DNA of 22,966 bases. Origin: a virus. The notes beneath the pieces are model-generated. The model was not told where the DNA came from and did no database searches. It saw only the letters and a list, made by a program, of their open reading frames with translations. The stretch is taken from positions 1 through 22,966 of IMG/VR virus record IMGVR_UViG_3300032246_000262, one strand, 5' to 3'. Below are positions 14,927 to 20,118 of this stretch, piece after piece (position 1 is the stretch's first letter; each line of letters starts with the position of its first letter). Both the position numbers and the translations under genes were made by a program.

Positions 14927-16438
14927 TTAAACTGTGTAATATCGTTCGGTTCTGCGGCCTTTGAAATACCTGACCTCTTCTTGCTCATCTGAATCTATTC
15001 CAATAAACCCGCCCTGCCGGTATCGAATCAGCGCCTGACTGGTTGAGTCAACAAGGTCATCGTTGTCGCCATAAGGAAAAGCTGCGAGTTCTTCCATTAA
15101 CTCATCAGCCCAGCGGGTTTCAGGACACCAGACCACGCCAGATGCAAACAGGTCTGATATCGCGTTTACACGCGCTATCTTATCGTTTCCTTTGCTTGGT
15201 GTGAACTCCTGTAAAGGGATTCCCATCATCCGAAGCTCATATATCAGCGGAGCGCCAGCCGCTTTCTTCTCAATAATCAATGTGTCTGGGTTCCATTCCT
15301 TCCACATCTCCATAGCTTTTTGTTTTAGCTCTGGAAACTCCATACGCTGTTTAAACGAGTCAAGAGCAATAATATTTGGCTTCAAATTACCCTGCGCATC
15401 GGGATGCTGAAAGACTCCCCACGTGGTGCAAGCTGAATAATCTGCGCGGTTGTTCTTTTCAAAGGCTGTGTCCCAGCTTTGTATCAAGTAATCACAGGGT
15501 GGGGGCGTCTCTTCAGTCCAGATTCTCCACATATCCCGCTTAATGATGGCGCTTTCATTGCCGGTTGGGTTTTGTTGGTACTGCGCTTCCCATTTAGCGG
15601 CAGGAATTTCAGCTTTAATGGCCTCAAGCTCTTCTTTTTTCCAAAATCCGGGCCATAAAGGAGTCCCTGACGGTAAAATCGCAGGAAATTCAATTACTTC
15701 CCAGTCGTTTACACCCTCTTTTTCCGAGTTTTTAAGGATCTGCCCGGTCAGATCTCGTTTAGACCAGCGCGTCATCACAATAATGATGGCCCCACCGGGT
15801 TGTAGACGCTGGCGAGGGCCTGATGTATACCACTCATAGACACCATCAAACACTGCGGGGTTGTTTTGTCTGGCTTCCTGCTCAGAATGCGGGTCATCAA
15901 TGATCAATACATCTGCGCCTTTACCAGTTACAGCACCACCAACGCCGATAGCAAAGTAATCTCCACCTGCGTCAGTGTTCCAACGTCCTGCGGCTTTTGA
16001 ATCTGACGACAACTTGGTATCAAAGATCTTTGAATACGCTTCTGAAGACACAAGATTCCTGACCTTACGACCAAAACCAACAGCCAACTCTGCGGTGTGG
16101 GCTGTCTGAATAATCTTCTTTGCAGGATATTTACCAAGAAACCACGATGGCAACAGATATGACGCAAACTCGGACTTTGTATGCCGAGGAGGCATATTAA
16201 TGATTAAACGCTTAAGCTGACCAGACGCTACACGCTCAAAAGCATCTGACATGATCTGATGATGTTTGCCTGAAATAAACCCGGGCCACATCTGCGTGAC
16301 GAAATACAGGTAGTTTTCCCGACAGCGCTCAATCCTGTCCAACTCCAATAACCTATAAACCTTGTTTCTCTCAGCTTCAGGCAATGTGTCCACAATGGAC
16401 AAATACTCACCAATTTCTGTTTTGGTCAGTAACGTCAC
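14927..16438 (-). CDS. terL: Terminase large subunit (ATPase-nuclease)
   Basis: The 503-aa protein starts with GTG at 16438, overlapping the upstream stop as GTGA. The ATPase domain has a Walker A-like PPRHTKSE at 83-90, Walker B DVLIIDDPHSE at 176-186, and a coupling motif VMTRW at 221-225. The RNase H-like nuclease has SWDTA at 321-325 (Asp323), LIIEKKAAG at 387-395 (Glu390) and DNDDLVDS at 458-465 (Asp461, Asp464). This is the motor that cuts and pumps DNA into the prohead, working with the small subunit and portal encoded on either side. Length and motif order are normal. One GTTTAAAC lies inside, read as Phe-Lys. Confidence 0.97.
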   Translation of the reverse strand: MTLLTKTEIGEYLSIVDTLPEAERNKVYRLLELDRIERCRENYLYFVTQMWPGFISGKHHQIMSDAFERVASGQLKRLIINMPPRHTKSEFASYLLPSWFLGKYPAKKIIQTAHTAELAVGFGRKVRNLVSSEAYSKIFDTKLSSDSKAAGRWNTDAGGDYFAIGVGGAVTGKGADVLIIDDPHSEQEARQNNPAVFDGVYEWYTSGPRQRLQPGGAIIIVMTRWSKRDLTGQILKNSEKEGVNDWEVIEFPAILPSGTPLWPGFWKKEELEAIKAEIPAAKWEAQYQQNPTGNESAIIKRDMWRIWTEETPPPCDYLIQSWDTAFEKNNRADYSACTTWGVFQHPDAQGNLKPNIIALDSFKQRMEFPELKQKAMEMWKEWNPDTLIIEKKAAGAPLIYELRMMGIPLQEFTPSKGNDKIARVNAISDLFASGVVWCPETRWADELMEELAAFPYGDNDDLVDSTSQALIRYRQGGFIGIDSDEQEEVRYFKGRRTERYYTV

Positions 16439-16665
16439 AGGGAAGCCATCTCTCTAACACTGCGATCCACAATTTTGATGGAATGGAACTTGTGTGGCTT
16501 TGTTGTAAGAAATCCGTCAGACTGTAATCTATGGATGATCCTATGGATATTTGCCTTTGACTTCATACCAAGACCTTTGGCAATAACTTCATAAGACGGC
16601 GCTATACCGTGGATACGAATGTAAGCCTTTACAAAGTCCAATACAAGTTGTCTGCGTGGTGTCAT
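16435..16665 (-). CDS. LexA-type winged-helix DNA-binding protein, 76 aa
   Basis: The sequence MTPRRQLVLDFVKAYIRIHG, then APSYEVIAKGLGMKSKANIH and RIIHRLQSDGFLT, closely follows the N-terminal DNA-binding domain of LexA (TPRQ..VL.FI..YI..HG..PS..EIA..LG..S...VHR....LE..G). The C-terminal self-cleaving peptidase domain of LexA is absent, so RecA-driven cleavage would not apply. The ATG at 16665 has no ribosome site ahead, and a candidate promoter ends six bases upstream, so the mRNA may be leaderless. It lies between the two terminase genes, an odd place for a repressor. It may control its own promoter and terminase expression. Confidence 0.8.
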   Translation of the reverse strand: MTPRRQLVLDFVKAYIRIHGIAPSYEVIAKGLGMKSKANIHRIIHRLQSDGFLTTKPHKFHSIKIVDRSVREMASL

Positions 16666-16671
16666 AACAAG

Positions 16672-16700
16672 AGTTTAAACGTTCTCACGAACGTTCGCAA
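16672..16700 (-). promoter_or_regulatory. Candidate promoter of the LexA-like gene, possibly leaderless
   Basis: On the minus strand, TTGCGA (16700-16695) and TAAACT (16677-16672) are separated by 17 bp, a sigma70-like layout with four of six matches in each box. The -10 box is part of a GTTTAAAC copy. Six bases separate it from the ATG at 16665, so transcription would begin at or next to the A of the start codon. The palindrome CGAACGTTCG falls in the spacer, where a bound repressor would block RNA polymerase. Confidence 0.45.
16688..16697. promoter_or_regulatory. Operator-like palindrome CGAACGTTCG
   Basis: This is a perfect 10-bp palindrome inside the candidate promoter of the LexA-like gene. 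Extended on the right it reads CGAACGTTCGCAATAG, close to the right part of the second palindrome at 16806-16825. An additional AACGTTC at 16678-16684 overlaps the adjacent GTTTAAAC. GAAC/GTTC half-sites recall Gram-positive LexA boxes but with no spacer; the link is inference. Confidence 0.45.
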
Positions 16701-16805
16701 TAGGTTTAAACAAAAAATATGTGCCGCGCTGACATGGGATATTTTTTTCAAAAATATATACCCCCGGGGGTGTGTAAAAAAGAAAAGGTATGGGGGGGGG
16801 TGTTT

Positions 16806-16825
16806 CTATGCGAACGTTTGCATAG
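16806..16825. promoter_or_regulatory. Operator-like near-palindrome, 20 bp
   Basis: CTATGCGAACGTTTGCATAG is a palindrome except for one pair next to the centre. It shares GAACGTTYGCA-TAG with the site at 16688-16703, 118 bp away. Two related palindromes near a DNA-binding protein gene are what a repressor with a looping or cooperative mode would use. The bound protein is not shown by the sequence. Confidence 0.45.
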
Positions 16826-16932
16826 GTTGGGGGAAGGAAATTGTGGGAGTGGAATAGAGTGTAAGTGCAGGTGGGGAGCCTCAACGTGGCTTTGGGGGTA
16901 TGGGGTACGGCAGGGGTCACGCCAGCACAAAT

Positions 16933-16970
16933 CGTTTAAACGCCACACGCCGTGTAAACGCACCACACGC
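16933..16970. repeat. Tandem imperfect direct repeat containing GTTTAAAC/GTGTAAAC
   Basis: CGTTTAAACGCCACACGC (16933-16950) is followed directly by CGTGTAAACGCACCACACGC (16951-16970). The two units differ by one base and a 2-bp insertion. They lie 12 bp past the stop of the small terminase gene. The role is unknown; a protein-binding or packaging-related site is possible given the place. Confidence 0.55.
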
Positions 16971-16981
16971 TGATGACCGAT

Positions 16982-17602
16982 CTATGCACTGCGCTTGTCA
17001 GTCTTGAGCAGACGCAAGTGAACACCAAGCTCACGCTTCAACTGCTCTGCACTCACAGGCTTTGCCTCAGTCTCTGCTTTGTCGATGAACAACCCTGTGC
17101 TCTTACCAAGTAGTTCAAGTGCTTTGAGTTTCGTTCCCTCTTGCTTGGCAGTCTTACTATGTGCAACCAACTGCCTCAGCACATACCTTTGAGTCGCCGC
17201 TCTATCCTCTGCGAGGTGTTCTGCTGTTTCCTCCAATGCATCTCTCACCATCTCTGCAATGCGTGGATCTCTGCTGAGCCTGTAGGCACTTGTCGTGATG
17301 CTTGCGTCAGTGCCTTGTGCGTTTGGGTAGGCATCCCTATAAGCTTGTTTGTATGTGTTCCCTCTGATAAGTCCTTGTGCGAATGCTAACTGCGATGGTG
17401 ATAATGGTCTTGCCCTTGTGTACGTCTCTGTACTGTGAGGTTTCCCATCTGCCCTTAGTAGAGGTGCATCTGCATGAGCCGCCAACCGTTCCGCTTCGCT
17501 AAGTTCGCCCAGCCCATCATCATTATCAATTTGATCATCATCATCATTCTGACCAGCAAGCTCCAACGCCTGCAGGTACTCTTCTTTTGATATCTTTTGC
17601 AT
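16982..17602 (-). CDS. terS: Terminase small subunit
   Basis: I choose ATG 17602 (MQKISKEEYLQALELAG), 8 nt after AAAGGG, over the in-frame GTG at 17611. After an acidic patch (DDDDQIDNDDG) comes the DNA-binding helix region LSPSQLAFAQGLIRGNTYKQ, then AYRDAYPNAQGTDASITTSA and RLSRDPRIAEMV, the standard small terminase arrangement (F...L..G....AY..AYP.A......A..A.RLL....V). The C-terminal part is helical and basic (ETEAKPVSAEQLKRELGVHL), fit for oligomer and large-subunit contact. It would pick the phage DNA for packaging. It is 206 aa and is the first gene of the minus-strand arm, next to the origin-like region. Confidence 0.85.
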   Translation of the reverse strand: MQKISKEEYLQALELAGQNDDDDQIDNDDGLGELSEAERLAAHADAPLLRADGKPHSTETYTRARPLSPSQLAFAQGLIRGNTYKQAYRDAYPNAQGTDASITTSAYRLSRDPRIAEMVRDALEETAEHLAEDRAATQRYVLRQLVAHSKTAKQEGTKLKALELLGKSTGLFIDKAETEAKPVSAEQLKRELGVHLRLLKTDKRSA

Positions 17603-17653
17603 AGTGATCACCCTTTGCTGTTTGCTTGTAGCTGTACAAATCTACACCCTGAT

Positions 17654-17682
17654 AGTTTAAACAGTATTGTTCGCATTGTCCA
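17654..17682 (-). promoter_or_regulatory. Candidate promoter for the late (packaging/structural) arm
   Basis: On the minus strand TGGACA (17682-17677) and TAAACT (17659-17654) are 17 bp apart, matching sigma70 in five and four of six positions. As in the LexA-like gene promoter, the -10 box is the right part of a GTTTAAAC copy, and the -35 overlaps the first DnaA box. Transcription would start about 45 nt before the small terminase ATG. Untested. Confidence 0.4.
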
Positions 17683-18050
17683 CAGCTTGTTATCTTATCC
17701 ACAAGTTGTTAATGTGGATAACTCACCGTTTCTGTGGACAACCCGCAGACCGCTGTGCATAACAACTTATCCACACTGGTATTGACCTTATCCACATGGG
17801 TCTAGGACGCATTTAAACACCCCTACAAGCGATTTTCTTTTTTACCCTCACCTACCCCTTACCTTTTGTTTTTCCCCGCCTTGCTGGTCGTTTTAAGCGT
17901 TTTAGAATACTTTCGTTATTTACCCCATAAAACTAAAACTTCAGTATACAAACTCTTAGAACCAGCACCAACATATAAGAATGTCTTGTAAATTCAAGCA
18001 CCCAAGTTAGTGAGTCTTCACTTCAACTATTTTTAACTTTTTTTGTGATC

Positions 18051-18084
18051 GTGTAAACGCATTATCCTCTCGTGCCGTTATAGT
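18051..18084 (+). promoter_or_regulatory. Candidate early promoter: GTGTAAAC-N20-TATAGT
   Basis: GTGTAAAC (18051-18058) lies exactly 20 bp before TATAGT (18079-18084). The same two elements with the same gap occur ahead of the SprT-like gene. No good sigma70 -35 is present, so the GTGTAAAC box may be the upstream contact of an activator or altered polymerase. A 7-bp inverted repeat (TAGTCCT 18081-18087, AGGACTA 18106-18112) overlaps the -10 and the ribosome site of the first plus-strand gene. Confidence 0.4.
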
Positions 18085-18117
18085 CCTGTTACCAACAACA
18101 TCACTAGGACTAGCATC

Positions 18118-18249
18118 ATGACCAAGACCCTCAAACAAGTTATCGAAGCCTTGCTTGCCCAAGGTTTCAACAAAGCCCAAGTGCTTGAGACCCTTGCCTC
18201 TGAGTACTGGGTTGACCAGTCTGTGACCCGTTTCCTTGCCTCTGTTTAA
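18118..18249 (+). CDS. Small protein, 43 aa, first gene of the plus-strand arm
   Basis: The ATG at 18118 is 8 nt after AGGA. The 43-residue product (MTKTLKQVIEALLAQGFNKA, then QVLETLASEYWVDQSVTRFL, ending ASV) reads as two or three helices without Cys. It is not in a family I know. Position just right of the origin-like region, behind a candidate promoter, suggests an early, possibly host-directed role. Its stop codon is the TAA inside a GTTTAAAC copy. Confidence 0.65.
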   Translation: MTKTLKQVIEALLAQGFNKAQVLETLASEYWVDQSVTRFLASV

Positions 18250-18274
18250 ACCAACCAACCCGAAAGGTATCACC

Positions 18275-18574
18275 ATGTCAACTACTACCGCAAACAAAAT
18301 GACCGCTTGGAAATTGGGCAGATATGCCACTGTTCAACTGATATCGGCGCAGTCTGCCTTTGCAGAAACACCAAGCTCTTACCAATGGAAGCAAACCCTG
18401 CGAGCCATGTTTGTGTACCAGCAAGTGCAATACCTGCTGTCCCGTGGTCTGCTGTTTAGGTTGGATGTATTGTGCGAGGAATTGACCGACTTGCCCCTCG
18501 AAAAATGGGATGACGCAATCAGCCTGTACAGCGTCAACATGACTGTGAGTGATGCCATTGCCGCCCACGCATAA
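18275..18574 (+). CDS. Hypothetical protein, 99 aa
   Basis: I choose ATG 18275 (MSTTTANKMTAWKLGRYATV), 7 nt after GAAAGG, instead of the in-frame ATG at 18236 inside the previous gene. The protein is mostly helical, with a hydrophobic middle (RAMFVYQQVQYLLSRGLLFR) and an acidic C-terminal third (VLCEELTDLPLEKWDDAISL). I recognise no family. It is followed immediately by the hammerhead ribozyme, whose stem begins one base after the stop codon. Confidence 0.65.
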   Translation: MSTTTANKMTAWKLGRYATVQLISAQSAFAETPSSYQWKQTLRAMFVYQQVQYLLSRGLLFRLDVLCEELTDLPLEKWDDAISLYSVNMTVSDAIAAHA

Positions 18575-18575
18575 A

Positions 18576-18627
18576 GCTTAACTGATGAGTCCTGATTGGA
18601 CGAAACCCCAGCGATGGGGTCTTAAGC
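18576..18627 (+). ncRNA. Type-I hammerhead self-cleaving ribozyme
   Basis: All core parts are present in order. Stem I: GCTTAA (18576-18581) pairs with TTAAGC (18622-18627). Core CTGATGA is at 18582-18588. Stem II: GTCC (18589-18592) with GGAC (18598-18601), loop TGATT. GAAA is at 18602-18605. Stem III: A plus CCCC (18605-18609) with GGGG plus T (18616-18620), loop AGCGAT. The cleavage base C is 18621, so the cut falls between 18621 and 18622. Every invariant hammerhead position is kept and all three stems are fully paired. Ends open at stem I, hence type I. The cut would leave the next mRNA with a 26-nt leader before the ATG at 18648. Hammerheads are known from phages and metagenomes; activity here is not shown. 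Confidence 0.9.
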
Positions 18628-18647
18628 AAATAACCGAAAGTACTAAC

Positions 18648-18851
18648 ATGAAATTTGTGCATCACTATACAGGCGAGTGGGTTCGCAGTAATGCGAATAC
18701 CTCAGCCTCACGCACCGATGGGTATGTGCGTGAATACAACTCCCTTGCGGAGATCGACAACGCGTTTGTGCGTTCCACGTTTGAGTGGATGGTGGAAATT
18801 GGCGAGATCGTCACTTCCAGCGGGTCTGACGTTTACCAAATTAGAGGTTAA
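18648..18851 (+). CDS. Hypothetical protein, 67 aa, downstream of the ribozyme
   Basis: The start is ATG 18648 (MKFVHHYTGEWVRSNANTSA), 7 nt after CCGAAAG. The in-frame ATG at 18585 lies in the CTGATGA core of the ribozyme and is rejected. The product has an early VHHY pair, then TDGYVREYNSLAEIDNAFVR and FEWMVEIGEIVTSSGSDVYQ. It looks like a small mixed alpha/beta protein. I know no family. It lies 2 nt from the next gene. Confidence 0.65.
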   Translation: MKFVHHYTGEWVRSNANTSASRTDGYVREYNSLAEIDNAFVRSTFEWMVEIGEIVTSSGSDVYQIRG

Positions 18852-18853
18852 CC

Positions 18854-19117
18854 ATGCAAAAACAAATGACTGCCAAATTCAATGGGCGCTGTGCTGTATC
18901 AGGCGTGGCGATCCGCAAGGGTGACTGGATCACCTACGACACCGTCACCCGCAAGGCATGGCTGTCCGAACATGACGACTGCCAAGTGTCGTTCAACGAC
19001 TACACCAACCGCCGTAACTACGTGTCGCACGTGTTCAACGTGGGCGGACAAGAGTTGTACCGCAACAAGGCAGGACGCTGTATCGATGCCCCCTGCTGTG
19101 GTTGCTGTACTGTTTAA
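18854..19117 (+). CDS. Small Cys-rich protein, 87 aa
   Basis: The ATG at 18854 has GAGG ahead. The first 45 residues (AKFNGRCAVSGVAIRKGDWI, then TYDTVTRKAWLSEHDDC) resemble small beta domains in phage proteins that start with GxCxxSGxxIxKGDxIxYD, often zinc-binding. The last twelve residues are CIDAPCCGCCTV, with Cys at 76, 81, 82, 84 and 85, a marked cluster. Metal binding is likely but unproven. The stop is the TAA inside a GTTTAAAC copy. Confidence 0.68.
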   Translation: MQKQMTAKFNGRCAVSGVAIRKGDWITYDTVTRKAWLSEHDDCQVSFNDYTNRRNYVSHVFNVGGQELYRNKAGRCIDAPCCGCCTV

Positions 19118-19144
19118 ACAAACCATAACCCTGAAAGAAAACTT

Positions 19145-19396
19145 ATGAACTACACCGACTTGAACCGCATCGCCACTGACAAAGTCAGCCGCTACACCCT
19201 CGCCCAATGCGAGTTTGCCATCGCCGATATTCATGCAACCCTTGCCCTGCATGAGCGTGACCTTGGTCACCCTTACGTGGCAAAGCTTTACGCCGAACTG
19301 GATGCAGTGCGTGACCGCCGCATGGTGTTGCAGTCCAAGACCCTGCGCCAACGCCGTGCCATCCGCTCTGCCCACGCTCTCATTGACTCACTCTGA
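19145..19396 (+). CDS. Small helical protein, 83 aa
   Basis: The ATG at 19145 has CTGAAAG ahead. The product (DLNRIATDKVSRYTLAQCEF, then AIADIHATLALHERDLGHPY, KLYAELDAVRDRRMVLQ) is almost fully helical and basic at the end. The pattern of a helical hairpin with PY at the turn is common in small phage proteins of unknown role. Its TGA stop is fused to the ribosome site of the next gene (TGAAAGG). Confidence 0.65.
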   Translation: MNYTDLNRIATDKVSRYTLAQCEFAIADIHATLALHERDLGHPYVAKLYAELDAVRDRRMVLQSKTLRQRRAIRSAHALIDSL

Positions 19397-19406
19397 AAGG
19401 AACATC

Positions 19407-19703
19407 ATGCAATTTTTTATCAATATGACTAAGGCGGACAACGTGATCCGCACCGCCCCTGCCATTGGAAAAATTAGCCTTGTGTTTAAACGCAATGCCC
19501 TGCGAGTTGAATTGTTTGACTACGGCACTCCGATGGGATGGGGTCATGACGTGCGCACAAGAGTCTTTTTGAATGGCACGGCTTTGCCTTTTGGGGCAGA
19601 GCAAATCCATCAGCGCAAACGCCCTGATTGGTTGCCCAGCGCAGTGACCATCGGCGATTGGAATCATGCGGTGAAATCAGCCACCCAATTAATCACACTT
19701 TGA
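19407..19703 (+). CDS. Hypothetical protein, 98 aa
   Basis: ATG 19407 (MQFFINMTKADNVIRTAPAI) follows TGAAAGG by 6 nt; the in-frame ATG at 19215 lies in the upstream gene and is rejected. The product looks beta-rich (KISLVFKRNALRVELFDYGT, then RVFLNGTALPFGAEQI) with a C-terminal helix. No family is recognised. The stop TGA is again fused to the next ribosome site. One GTTTAAAC inside is read as Phe-Lys. Confidence 0.62.
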   Translation: MQFFINMTKADNVIRTAPAIGKISLVFKRNALRVELFDYGTPMGWGHDVRTRVFLNGTALPFGAEQIHQRKRPDWLPSAVTIGDWNHAVKSATQLITL

Positions 19704-19714
19704 AAGGAAAAACC

Positions 19715-19867
19715 ATGTACTACATTCTTATGACACTCGCAAGCGCCGCATTTATTTTTGCTGGTGCGTCCAACATTGACGGCGGATATCTGTGGACTGC
19801 AATGCTTGCAGTTGGCGGATTCTTTTTTGGTCACGTGATGACCGAAGCTTTAAACGAGAGGGCTTGA
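19715..19867 (+). CDS. Small two-span membrane protein, 50 aa
   Basis: ATG 19715 follows TGAAAGGAAAAACC. The 50 residues comprise two hydrophobic stretches (YYILMTLASAAFIFAGA and LWTAMLAVGGFFFGHVM) joined by a short polar turn (SNIDGGY), then a charged tail (TEALNERA). It should sit in the inner membrane as a hairpin. Such proteins in phages may act in superinfection control or lysis timing; this is inference only. It is only 3 nt from the next gene. Confidence 0.65.
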   Translation: MYYILMTLASAAFIFAGASNIDGGYLWTAMLAVGGFFFGHVMTEALNERA

Positions 19868-19870
19868 ACC

Positions 19871-20059
19871 ATGAATCAATACACCGCCGTAGGCATCGCA
19901 GAGGGCTTTATCGATGCCGAATCAGAGGATCAATACTTTGCCGCTTGGCAGTATCTTGTTGATACAGGGCTTGCATGGCGCTTACAAGGATTCTTTGGAC
20001 GCACCGCCGCCGCCTTGATTGAACAAGGCTTGATCGAAAATAAATTTCAGCCCGTGTAA
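19871..20059 (+). CDS. Small hypothetical protein, 62 aa
   Basis: The ATG at 19871 follows GAGGG with 7 nt. The product (AVGIAEGFIDAESEDQYFAA, then WQYLVDTGLAWRLQGFFGRT, AAALIEQGLIE) is helical and acidic at the start. The stretch W.YL..TG....L.G...R.A..LI..G.I looks like small conserved phage proteins, with no function I can name. It ends Val-stop as GTG TAA AC, a GTTTAAAC variant that also forms the upstream part of the next promoter. Confidence 0.68.
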   Translation: MNQYTAVGIAEGFIDAESEDQYFAAWQYLVDTGLAWRLQGFFGRTAAALIEQGLIENKFQPV

Positions 20060-20087
20060 ACCAACTGCTAGTGAAATGCGTTATACT
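20054..20087 (+). promoter_or_regulatory. Candidate promoter of the SprT-like gene: GTGTAAAC-N20-TATACT
   Basis: GTGTAAAC (20054-20061) is 20 bp before TATACT (20082-20087), the same layout as at 18051-18084. A perfect 10-bp inverted repeat (20067-20096) covers the -10. The leader that follows contains ACCAACA, as does the leader of the first plus-strand gene. Confidence 0.42.
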
Positions 20088-20096
20088 TTCACTAGC
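20067..20096. promoter_or_regulatory. Operator-like inverted repeat over the -10 box
   Basis: GCTAGTGAAA (20067-20076) and TTTCACTAGC (20087-20096) are perfect 10-bp arms with a 10-nt spacer that holds TTATAC. As DNA it could be a repressor site that hides the -10; as RNA it could fold as a hairpin only if transcription starts further upstream. Confidence 0.6.
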
Positions 20097-20118
20097 ACCA
20101 ACAAACCGAAAGAAAATC

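Larger units (their letters stand above)
16666..16981 (-). promoter_or_regulatory. Gene-free regulatory stretch between small terminase and LexA-like gene
   Basis: No open frame here looks real. It holds three GTTTAAAC copies (16673, 16704, 16934), one GTGTAAAC variant (16952), two AACGTT-centred palindromes (16688-16697 and 16806-16825), a perfect CCCCCGGGGG palindrome (16761-16770), a run of nine G (16792-16800), an AT tract (16741-16760) and a tandem imperfect repeat (16933-16970). A candidate minus-strand promoter for the LexA-like gene lies at its left end. Such a density of signals in 316 bp inside a packaging operon is unusual. Confidence 0.6.
17603..18117. other. Candidate replication origin: DnaA box cluster and AT-rich DNA
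   Basis: This is a gene-free stretch between the divergent arms. Seven DnaA-type boxes lie in 121 bp: perfect TTATCCACA at 17695-17703, 17767-17775 and 17788-17796 (plus) and at 17713-17721 (minus); TTGTCCACA at 17676-17684 (plus) and 17733-17741 (minus); TTATGCACA at 17754-17762 (minus). To the right, 17810-18050 is AT-rich with several T and A runs, fit for strand opening. Box cluster plus AT-rich flank at the point where gene direction flips is the classic layout of a DnaA-dependent origin of a chromosome, plasmid or phage. No replication initiator gene is in view, so use of host DnaA is inferred. Confidence 0.75.

Noticed and set aside
16692-16800. Gram-positive LexA box
   Set aside because: Half-sites GAAC/GTTC are there but with no 4-bp spacer, so it does not fit the known consensus; kept only as an operator-like palindrome.
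16609-16973. Open frames in the regulatory spacer on both strands
   Set aside because: Cross homopolymers and palindromes, have no ribosome site and odd composition.
16970-17000. A second CTGATGA at 16970 as another hammerhead
   Set aside because: No GAAA and no stem II or III partner follow at a proper distance.
18585-18647. Longer start (ATG 18585) for the gene ending at 18851
   Set aside because: This ATG is part of the CTGATGA core of the hammerhead and has no ribosome site; the ATG at 18648 has CCGAAAG ahead as do its neighbours.
18899-19375. 158-codon open frame on the minus strand over two small plus-strand genes
   Set aside because: No start signal and low plausibility of the product; the plus-strand genes have ribosome sites and fit the tight operon.
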